This document shows positions 7,868 through 15,920 of a stretch of DNA of 45,208 bases, piece by piece. The stretch lies in contig CANJNG010000012.1 of assembly GCA_947475205.1 (NCBI GenBank), positions 1 to 45,208 of the forward strand, given 5' to 3'. The notes under the pieces were generated by a model. It did not search any database. It saw only the letters and a program-made list of their open reading frames with translations, and had not been told where the DNA came from. A program made the position numbers and the translations under genes. The DNA is from Bacteroidota bacterium. GTDB taxonomy: Bacteria > Bacteroidota > Bacteroidia > JAIBAJ01. How positions within the stretch are numbered: the stretch's first letter is position 1; every line of letters starts with the position of its first letter.

Positions 7868-9655
7868 CTAATCCAACTTCAACACGGCCATAAACGCCTC
7901 TTGTGGAATTTCTACACTGCCTACCTGCCGCATCCTCTTCTTTCCTTCCTTTTGCTTTTCTAAAAGTTTACGTTTACGCGAAATATCCCCACCATAACAT
8001 TTTGCTGTTACATCCTTACGTAAGGCCTTTATTGTCTCACGAGCAATAATTTTAGCACCAATTGCCGCCTGAATCGGAATCTCGAATTGGTGGCGTGGGA
8101 TAAGTTCTTTCAGCTTTTCACAAATCTTCTTTCCAAAACTATAGGCATTGTCGCGGTGGATAAGACTCGAAAGGGCGTCCACAGGTTCCGCATTCAGCAT
8201 TATATCCATTTTTACCAAATGGCTGGCACGGTAATCTATGGGATGATAATCGAACGAAGCATAACCTCGGCTGATGGTTTTCAATCTATCATAAAAATCA
8301 AATACTATCTCGCCCAAAGGCATATCGAAGCTAAGTTCTACTCTGTCGGTGGTGAGGTAAACTTGGTTGGTAATTGCCCCCCGCTTCTCGATACACAATG
8401 ACATAATTGAACCAACATATTCCGATTTTGTGATAATCTGAGCCTTTATATAGGGTTCTTCAATTTTTTCTAATTTACTCGGATCGGGCATTTCGCTGGG
8501 GTTATTCAATATCATTTTCTCCCCTTTGCTGGTGTAGGCAATGTATGAAACGTTTGGGACAGTAGTAATCACTGTCATTCCAAACTCCCGTTCCAACCTT
8601 TCCTGAATAATTTCCATGTGCAACATTCCTAAAAATCCGCAACGGAAACCAAATCCCAAGGCCGCCGAGGATTCAGGTTCATAAGTAAGCGATGCATCAT
8701 TGAGCTGAAGCTTATCCATACTCGTCCGCAACTCTTCATAATCGTCGGTGTCAACGGGGTAAATTCCAGCAAAAACCATGGGCTTCACTTCCTCGAAACC
8801 TTGAATTCCCGTTAGGCAGGGATTGGTAACAGTAGTAATCGTATCACCCACCTTTACCTCCCTGGCTTCTTTTATTCCTGAAATTATATAGCCCACATCT
8901 CCGGTTTTAATCACCGATTTAGGCTCGGGCTTTAGTCTCAAAACGCCTACTTCCTCGGCAAAATACTCCATTTCTGTGTTTACAAACTTTACTCGGTCGC
9001 CTTTGCGTATCTCGCCGTTCTTCACTTTAAAATAGGCAATAATTCCACGGAAAGAATTGTAAACGCTATCGAAGATCAATGCTTGAAGCGGTGCGTTTGG
9101 GTCGCCTTTGGGGGCAGGAATGCGAGTAACTATTTCCCGTAACATATCGTGAACTCCTTGTCCGGTTTTACCCGATGCGGACATAATTTCTTCGCGTTTG
9201 CAGCCAAGTAAATCCACAATCTGATCTTTCACCTCTTCAGGGTTCGCACTTGGGAGGTCTATTTTATTCAGGATAGGAATAATTTCCAAATCATTTTCTA
9301 AAGCCAAATACAGGTTACTGATAGTTTGGGCCTGAATGCCCTGAGCCGCATCTACAATGAGCAAAGCCCCTTCGCAAGCTGCAATAGAGCGGGAAACTTC
9401 ATAAGAAAAATCAACATGGCCTGGCGTATCAATCAGGTTCAGAATATACTTTTCGCCATCCAATTCATAATCCATTTGAATGGCGTGGCTCTTGATGGTG
9501 ATACCGCGTTCTCGTTCCAAATCCATATCATCAAGAACTTGGGCTTGTTGGTCGCGTTTTGAAACTGTATTAGTATATTCTAAAAGTCTATCGGCGAGGG
9601 TGCTTTTACCGTGGTCTATATGGGCTATGATGCAGAAATTCCGTATATTTTTCAT
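7868..9655 (-). CDS. lepA: elongation factor 4 (LepA)
   Basis: Protein of 595 aa, the usual length for LepA/EF4, the ribosome-associated translational GTPase that back-translocates or remodels stalled ribosomes. The GTPase motifs are G1 AHIDHGKST (11-19), the switch I segment [11 protein letters not shown]3 DTPGH (76-80) and G4 NKID (130-133). Domain II, the EF-G-like domains ([14 protein letters not shown]) and the LepA-specific C-terminal domain follow. The C terminus is the family's tRNA-contacting part ([24 protein letters not shown]). On the minus strand TACTTTCG, one base off TAnnTTTG, lies about eight bases before the ATG. Confidence 0.97.
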   Translation of the reverse strand: MKNIRNFCIIAHIDHGKSTLADRLLEYTNTVSKRDQQAQVLDDMDLERERGITIKSHAIQMDYELDGEKYILNLIDTPGHVDFSYEVSRSIAACEGALLIVDAAQGIQAQTISNLYLALENDLEIIPILNKIDLPSANPEEVKDQIVDLLGCKREEIMSASGKTGQGVHDMLREIVTRIPAPKGDPNAPLQALIFDSVYNSFRGIIAYFKVKNGEIRKGDRVKFVNTEMEYFAEEVGVLRLKPEPKSVIKTGDVGYIISGIKEAREVKVGDTITTVTNPCLTGIQGFEEVKPMVFAGIYPVDTDDYEELRTSMDKLQLNDASLTYEPESSAALGFGFRCGFLGMLHMEIIQERLEREFGMTVITTVPNVSYIAYTSKGEKMILNNPSEMPDPSKLEKIEEPYIKAQIITKSEYVGSIMSLCIEKRGAITNQVYLTTDRVELSFDMPLGEIVFDFYDRLKTISRGYASFDYHPIDYRASHLVKMDIMLNAEPVDALSSLIHRDNAYSFGKKICEKLKELIPRHQFEIPIQAAIGAKIIARETIKALRKDVTAKCYGGDISRKRKLLEKQKEGKKRMRQVGSVEIPQEAFMAVLKLD

Positions 9656-10155
9656 TGAGGCGGCGAAAGTAGTTTAAAAATTTCTATGTTTCAAGTAACA
9701 GTAATTGTAGTTCAGTGCTGTTCAATCCTAATGAGTTTGTATGCCTTTAATAATGGCTCCGTATGTGTGGGTTCTGAATTTACACCACCACCACCACCAC
9801 CACCACCACCACTAAGCCAATATATTTACTTTGGACACCGCCTACTCTATATTGTAAACTTAAATCACACTAATGCTTTGGAGCAGGATACCTTTCTATA
9901 AAACCAGTGATGGCGAACTTTTCTTTGGCGGAGTATATTGCACCAGTTATTTATTAATGGTATTGTGGCAATGCAACACAGTACTTGTTTCGGATTATTA
10001 AATAAGTGCAATCGTCCCTATTCACTATCTCAAATAGAGCATTTCCCTCTAAATAATTGATATTAACTTTACTCTTCCAATAAAAAGATTAGCAATTGTT
10101 GATAATATGTTAAAAAACTATTTATTTTCACACCCAAATCTAAATCGCTCCTATT
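9656..10155. other. 500-bp intergenic region without a convincing gene
   Basis: This stretch separates the 5' ends of lepA (minus) and the giant surface protein (plus). It is AT-rich apart from an ACC trinucleotide run (9784-9812). A 71-codon frame at 9686-9901 only reflects that run (a Pro stretch). No exact TAnnTTTG box is seen close to 10156; the promoter of the large gene may be farther up or use another sigma factor. Confidence 0.6.
9784..9812. repeat. ACC trinucleotide microsatellite, about ten units
   Basis: Uninterrupted ACC repeats over 29 bases. Such runs are uncommon in bacterial intergenic DNA and prone to slippage. It lies about 345 bases upstream of the 1626-aa surface protein start. 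Confidence 0.9.
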
Positions 10156-13100
10156 TTGAAAAAAGCACTACTCTGCTTATCCATCCTGCTAACTGTCCTG
10201 GGTTTAAAAACTTCATTTGCAACGCATATAGTGGGTGGAGAAATGAATTATACCTATCTTGGAAATAATCAATATCAAATAAGTCTTACCCTGTTTCGAG
10301 ATTGTAATAGCACTACACTGTTTGACGACCCAGCCCATATTGGTATTTTTGATGCCGGGGGAAATCTTGTTCAAACAGTTGACATTAATCTCGGTGCTGT
10401 AAATAGCGTAAATGCCGCAATCAGCAATCCCTGCGTCCCACCTCCATCTACAGTTTGTACCGAAGTAACAGTTTATACCACCACAGTAACCCTTCCTCCC
10501 AACGGTAGCGGATACCAAATTGTATATCAACGTTGCTGTCGAAATGGGCAAATTCTAAATATTTTCGACCCGGGCAATACCGGAGCCACTTTCGTTGCTA
10601 CTGTTCCCGGAATAGCTCCTTTTAATGCCAATAGCAACCCCACGTTTAATAGCTACCCTCCACTTTATATCTGTGCAAATACCCCTTTTACTTTTAACCA
10701 TAGTGCTACCGATGCCGATGGCGATTCCTTAGTTTATCAATTATCCGACCCCATTGATGGTGCTTCTGCGGCAAACCCTGCTCCAACCACGCCTAGCAAC
10801 CCACCTTACACAAATGTAACTTATCAAGCACCCTATAGCCAGGCCGACATGTTTGGTGGGGTGCCATTAACCGTTGACCCGGTAACAGGCGTTATGTCAT
10901 GTACACCCAACACGCAAGGAACTTTTGTTTATGCTATCGAAGTTTTGGAGTATCGTAACGGTCAACTGATTGGTTCTACGCATCGCGAATATCAACTCAC
11001 TGTAACCAATTGTGTAAGTCCAACAGTTGCAGGATTTAATCTTCCAACTGCCAGCGGCGGATCAAGTTATACCTCATGTTCACCCAATGTGGTTTTTAAT
11101 AACACCAGCTCAAATGCAACTTCGTACTCTTGGAATTTTGGAGACCCAACAACTACGGCTGATGTGTCTAATCAGGCAAACCCTACCTACGTATATCCGG
11201 GGCCTGGAAATTATAATGTTACCTTAATCGCAATTTCGGCCAATTGCAGTGATACCGTTAACTTACCTATTACTATTACTTCCAATTTAGCAGTTTCAGC
11301 AGGTGCCGACCAAACTACCTGCTCGGGCAGTTGCGTAGCCTTAAATGCCAGCGGTGCTACTACCTATAGTTGGAGTCCAATTACAGGTTTGAGCAGTACC
11401 ACTATTGCTAATCCTAATGCTTGTCCAAATCAAACTACTACCTACATCGTAACTGGAACAACAGGCACTTGCAGCGGAACAGATACCGTAATTGTTTTTG
11501 TAACATCTCCTCCCAATGTTACAGCAGGAGCTGATACAGTAATATGCCCCGGAGGAGTTGCAAATCTGTTTGCCACTGGTGGATTAAGCTATTCATGGAG
11601 TCCGCCTACCGGCTTAAATGACCCCAACATTGCTAACCCAACCGCATCGCCGGCTACCACTACAACTTATACGGTAACTGTTACCGCACCGTCGGGGAAC
11701 TTGGTTACAAATGGTGATTTTTCAGCAGGAAACACAGGGTTTACGAGCAGTTACAATCTAAATTCAAATTTAGTTCCAGCCGGTGGATACTTTGTTACGC
11801 CCGATGCAAACCTTAACCACAGTAACTTTTTTGGAGTAGATCACACTACCGGTAACGGGAATTTTATGGCTGTAAACGGTGCGGGAACACCCAACACAGA
11901 TGTATGGTGTCAAACTATGGCCGTTACACCCAACACATTATACGCCTTTAGCACTTGGGTTAGCACACTCTCTCCGGCTGGAAATGTGGCAAGCCTTCAA
12001 TTTAGTATTAATGGCACTCCTTTGGCCACTCCCTTTTCAGCTCCACCTAACATTAACAACTGGATTCAATTTTTCCAAACCTGGAATTCAGGATCAGCTA
12101 CGTCGGTTACAATTTGTATAGTAAACCAAAACACATCTACCGGAGGCAATGATTTCGGGTTGGATGATATCACCTTTGCTCCCACCTGCGATGCCACAGC
12201 CACAGTAACTGTTACAGTAGGCGGTGCAGGGATTATCAATGCCGGACAAGATCAACAAATGTGCTCAGGCGATACTGTTCAATTGAATGCAACTAATGGT
12301 ATAAACTATACTTGGACACCTGCCTTTACGCTTAGCAACCCTACAATTCCTAACCCTTTAGCTTTTCCAAGCAACACCACCGACTACGTGGTAGCAGGAA
12401 CAGATACTTTAGGATGTACTTCTACTGATACAATGACGGTTACAGTAAACCCAAATCCAAACGTGAGTGCAGGAAGCGACCAAAGTGTATGTTTGGGCGA
12501 TAGCACACAGTTGAATGCTTCGGGTGCAGCCACTTACGTTTGGACTCCCGCCACAGCCTTAAGCAGCACAACCATTGCCAATCCGTTTGCTCATCCACTA
12601 TTTGTTTCAAGTGTTACCTATACCGTTACCGGAACATCGCAAACAGGTTGCGTTGCCGTTGATTCCATGATTTTGACTGTGAATCCACCGCCAACAGCGG
12701 TTGCAAGCGGTTCAACAAGTATTTGTCCCGGCGAAAGCACACAACTAAGTGCTTCGGGAGGATTAGCGTACAGTTGGAGTCCTGCCACAGGACTGAACAA
12801 TACGAATATCGCCAACCCAACTGCCAATCCATCGGTTACTACTACCTATACAGTTGCAGTTTTCGACATTAATGGTTGCTCCGATTCTGCTTCGGTAACC
12901 GTAACCGTGCTTACATCTCCAACTATTAGTGCAGGACAAAACACCGGATACTGCCAGGGTGGAAGTGTTCAACTTAATGCTACCGGGGGGCAATCGTATT
13001 CATGGAATCCACCTTTTGGATTATCAAACCCAAACATAGCCAATCCGGTTGCAAGCCCTGTTGTAACTACAACCTATATTGTTACAGGAACATCGGCCAA

Positions 13101-15036
13101 TGGCTGTACGAACACCGATACAATTTTGGTGGAAGTTTGGCCAAATCCCACTGCTAATGCTGGGCCAAACCAAACAATCTGCGATGGTTCATTTGTTCAA
13201 TTACTTGGCGGCGGTGGACAAAACTACCTGTGGACTCCAGCCGCTACATTAAGTAATGACACTATTTTTAATCCAACCGGAACTCCAAGCTCTACCATTA
13301 CTTATACCCTAACTGTGGGTAATCAGTTTGGCTGCACCGACCAAGACCAAGTAACAATTACCGTTGTGCCGCCCCCACCTTTTTCTATTAGTAATGATAC
13401 CTTGATATGTCCCGGAACATCGGCACAACTTAATGCATCGGCAGTTGGAGCTACAACATTTACTTGGAATCCAATTACGGGCTTGAACAATCCATTTTCA
13501 GCTAACCCGATTTCTACTCCACCATTCACTGTATTTTATACTATTTCTATTGAAACTGCTACTTGTACTATTAATGATAGTGTTACGGTAGTTGTGGCTC
13601 AGCCCGACTTTGCAAATGCTGGTTCAGACCAAACATATTGCAACGGTGGTAGTGCAAACCTCAGTGCTTCAGGAGGTGTAAGTTACCAATGGTTTCCAAA
13701 CATTTTCTTAACAAGTACAAATACTGCAAACACAACCACTAACAGCGACACCTCTATTATATATGGAGTAATTACTACAAGCCCTATCGGATGTTTAGAT
13801 ACCGATTATGTAAATATTGTCGTTAATCCGCTTCCAGTTGTAGATGCAGGACCATTTCAACAAGGGATTTGCCAAAATGCCATTGATACACTGTATGCAA
13901 CGGGAGCACTTCATTTTGTTTGGAGTCCATCAGCAGGATTAAGTGATCCTAATATCTTTAACCCAATCGTTGGTCCATTAACTGCTACCCAAATGTACAC
14001 TGTAACAGGAACAGATACCTTGGGGTGCCAGAACTCAGACAGCATTAATGTAATATTAGCGACACCGCCGATTGCAAATGCTGGAAACGATACCTTGATT
14101 TGTCCCGGAAATACCGTTGTACTTAATGCAAGCGGAGGCCTCGGTTATCTTTGGAGTCCTAATGATGGTTTGAGTAATATATTTATTGCGAATCCTATTG
14201 CCTACCCAACCACAACTACGGAGTATATAGTGAGGGTGAGCGACACCCTTTGTTATAATTTTGATACCGTTCTTGTATCGGTATTTAGTTTAAATTTTGG
14301 TGGCGATACTGCCATTTGTCAAGGCGATACAGTTCAGCTTATCCTTCCCGGAGGTGGCTCTTACTTGTGGAATCCATCGGCAGGAGTATCAGATACAACT
14401 TCAAGCAATCCTTTCCTTTCCCCCGCAGAAAATACTACTTACAATGTTACAGCAACCGATTCGGCAGCAGGATGCGTTACTCAGGGAAGCTATACAATAG
14501 AAGTAAAGCAGGGAGCAGTGGCTAACTTTGTAGTTGATTATTTGCCCAGTTGCGACGGTATTGCAGCTCGACTTTTCAATAATAGCTTAAATGCAGATAG
14601 ATTTATTTGGGATTTTGGTGATGGCGACAGCACGAATAGCACTTTGTTTAATCCTGTTCACGATTACCCTTTTGGCCCGGGTGCAAAAATTACGTTAATT
14701 GCTATTTCAAACAACGGTTGTAACGATACAATTACTATTGATAGCAGCAGCGTAAACTACAGCGATAATTATGTTTTGGATATGCCAAATGCTATTTCTC
14801 CAAACGGTGATGGTTCCAACGATATTTTGATCCCTAAAGAATTGGGCTGGTTTATTGATTGTTTCAAAATCAAAATATATAACCGATGGGGACAATTGGT
14901 TTTTGAAAGCCAACGCCTCGGACAGGCTTGGGACGGATATACCAAGGCTGGAGTTAAGGCTGCACCGGGGATTTATTATTACTTTGTAACTATAAAAGGC
15001 TTGGAAAAATCGGGATTTGTAGAGGTGTTTGAATAG
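10156..15036 (+). CDS. giant type IX-secreted (type B) surface protein with 12 Ig-like repeats and PKD domains
   Basis: Protein of 1626 aa starting at TTG (10156); this gives a perfect signal peptide (MKKALLCLSILLTVLGLKTSFA), and the next in-frame Met is inside the mature domain. Order: N-terminal module (23-295, HIVGGEMNYTY, FRDCNST, CCRNGQI); a PKD domain around YSWNFGD; then 12 tandem modules of about 75 aa with the pattern AGxDxxxCxG, LxASGG, YxWxPxxGL, IxNPxAxP, TTYxVTGT, GCxxxD. A carbohydrate-binding-like module (NGDFSAGNTGF to LDDITF) is nested within repeat 2. A second PKD (FIWDFGDGDS) precedes the C-terminal gliding-motility/type B sorting domain (AISPNGDGSND, IYNRWGQLVFE, AWDGY). 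Probably a cell-surface adhesin or motility-related filament. The domain calls are firm; the ligand is unknown. Confidence 0.9.
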   Translation: MKKALLCLSILLTVLGLKTSFATHIVGGEMNYTYLGNNQYQISLTLFRDCNSTTLFDDPAHIGIFDAGGNLVQTVDINLGAVNSVNAAISNPCVPPPSTVCTEVTVYTTTVTLPPNGSGYQIVYQRCCRNGQILNIFDPGNTGATFVATVPGIAPFNANSNPTFNSYPPLYICANTPFTFNHSATDADGDSLVYQLSDPIDGASAANPAPTTPSNPPYTNVTYQAPYSQADMFGGVPLTVDPVTGVMSCTPNTQGTFVYAIEVLEYRNGQLIGSTHREYQLTVTNCVSPTVAGFNLPTASGGSSYTSCSPNVVFNNTSSNATSYSWNFGDPTTTADVSNQANPTYVYPGPGNYNVTLIAISANCSDTVNLPITITSNLAVSAGADQTTCSGSCVALNASGATTYSWSPITGLSSTTIANPNACPNQTTTYIVTGTTGTCSGTDTVIVFVTSPPNVTAGADTVICPGGVANLFATGGLSYSWSPPTGLNDPNIANPTASPATTTTYTVTVTAPSGNLVTNGDFSAGNTGFTSSYNLNSNLVPAGGYFVTPDANLNHSNFFGVDHTTGNGNFMAVNGAGTPNTDVWCQTMAVTPNTLYAFSTWVSTLSPAGNVASLQFSINGTPLATPFSAPPNINNWIQFFQTWNSGSATSVTICIVNQNTSTGGNDFGLDDITFAPTCDATATVTVTVGGAGIINAGQDQQMCSGDTVQLNATNGINYTWTPAFTLSNPTIPNPLAFPSNTTDYVVAGTDTLGCTSTDTMTVTVNPNPNVSAGSDQSVCLGDSTQLNASGAATYVWTPATALSSTTIANPFAHPLFVSSVTYTVTGTSQTGCVAVDSMILTVNPPPTAVASGSTSICPGESTQLSASGGLAYSWSPATGLNNTNIANPTANPSVTTTYTVAVFDINGCSDSASVTVTVLTSPTISAGQNTGYCQGGSVQLNATGGQSYSWNPPFGLSNPNIANPVASPVVTTTYIVTGTSANGCTNTDTILVEVWPNPTANAGPNQTICDGSFVQLLGGGGQNYLWTPAATLSNDTIFNPTGTPSSTITYTLTVGNQFGCTDQDQVTITVVPPPPFSISNDTLICPGTSAQLNASAVGATTFTWNPITGLNNPFSANPISTPPFTVFYTISIETATCTINDSVTVVVAQPDFANAGSDQTYCNGGSANLSASGGVSYQWFPNIFLTSTNTANTTTNSDTSIIYGVITTSPIGCLDTDYVNIVVNPLPVVDAGPFQQGICQNAIDTLYATGALHFVWSPSAGLSDPNIFNPIVGPLTATQMYTVTGTDTLGCQNSDSINVILATPPIANAGNDTLICPGNTVVLNASGGLGYLWSPNDGLSNIFIANPIAYPTTTTEYIVRVSDTLCYNFDTVLVSVFSLNFGGDTAICQGDTVQLILPGGGSYLWNPSAGVSDTTSSNPFLSPAENTTYNVTATDSAAGCVTQGSYTIEVKQGAVANFVVDYLPSCDGIAARLFNNSLNADRFIWDFGDGDSTNSTLFNPVHDYPFGPGAKITLIAISNNGCNDTITIDSSSVNYSDNYVLDMPNAISPNGDGSNDILIPKELGWFIDCFKIKIYNRWGQLVFESQRLGQAWDGYTKAGVKAAPGIYYYFVTIKGLEKSGFVEVFE

Positions 15037-15054
15037 CCCTATTTATAAATCAAG

Positions 15055-15095
15055 TCTCTAAGTCAGAAAGTAAATCTGTTTAGAGAGCCTTTTGC
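15055..15095 (+). terminator. possible weak terminator hairpin
   Basis: TCTCTAA (15055-15061) pairs with TTAGAGA (15080-15086), and inside it CAGA pairs with TCTG, followed by GCCTTTTG. The stem is interrupted and AT-rich. It sits between the giant gene and rsmE. Confidence 0.35.
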
Positions 15096-15105
15096 TGCTT
15101 TCCAT

Positions 15106-15792
15106 ATGCACCTCTTTTATTCCAATCAAATAGACGGAAACGAGGCCACTTTGAGCTTAGAGGAAACCCAACACGCCCTCAAAACTCTGAGGCATAGGGA
15201 TGGAGATGCTATTCAAATTACTGACGGAGAAGGCAATTTGTATCAGGGTGTAATCTCTGGGACAAAGAACTCCGGTTGTGTGGTTTCTAGCATTGTGAAA
15301 CTTGATGCCACAGATACTCTTCCAAAGCTGCATATATTTATGGCCTTACCTAAAAATCCTGAACGTTTTGAGTGGTTTCTGGAAAAGGTAACCGAAATTG
15401 GTGTTGGAGAAATAACCCCGTTAATCAGCCAACGAAGCGAAAAGTTTTTTGCCAAACATGAGCGTTGGACAAAAATTCTTATTTCAGCAATGAAGCAAAG
15501 CGGGCGACTCTATCTTCCTAAATTAAATCCACCCCAAAAGTTTGATGATGCATTAACTTTGGATTTCCAAACAAAACTTATTGCTCATTGTATTATTGAT
15601 ATGGAACGAAAATCCATAACAGGAATCGTTAGAAATGGCAGTATTGCAATTTTCATTGGCCCCGAAGGCGATTTTACGTCCGAAGAAGTGAGCAAGGCTT
15701 TGGAAAAGGGGTTTCAATCAGTAAGTCTTGGGAAATCACGGTTAAGAACTGAAACGGCGGGAGTGGTGGCGTGTACGCTGTTGAACTTTTAG
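15106..15792 (+). CDS. rsmE: 16S rRNA (uracil-1498-N3)-methyltransferase
   Basis: Protein of 228 aa, full-length RsmE, the SPOUT-class enzyme that methylates N3 of U1498 in 16S rRNA using S-adenosylmethionine. There is an N-terminal PUA-like domain (1-70), then the trefoil-knot domain with KVTEIGVGEITPL (109-121), SAMKQSGR, the SAM-binding IGPEGDFTSEE and the C-terminal LGKSRLRTETAGVVA. It lies between two large surface-protein genes, with 69 bases on the 5' side. No functional link to them is implied. Confidence 0.95.
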   Translation: MHLFYSNQIDGNEATLSLEETQHALKTLRHRDGDAIQITDGEGNLYQGVISGTKNSGCVVSSIVKLDATDTLPKLHIFMALPKNPERFEWFLEKVTEIGVGEITPLISQRSEKFFAKHERWTKILISAMKQSGRLYLPKLNPPQKFDDALTLDFQTKLIAHCIIDMERKSITGIVRNGSIAIFIGPEGDFTSEEVSKALEKGFQSVSLGKSRLRTETAGVVACTLLNF

Positions 15793-15920
15793 TCTTTTAG
15801 GGAAGGGGGTAATTCCCATTGCCCCAATGAGGATACACGGTAAATCTCCAAAACACCCCAATCCATTTTATCCGTAATTTAGCGGCTTATAGAATATACT
15901 ACTACTCCAATCAGACATTT

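Noticed and set aside
9686-9901. Open frame of 71 codons with a Pro run
   Set aside because: The Pro run is only the translation of the ACC microsatellite; no leader, no conserved residues, no promoter box.
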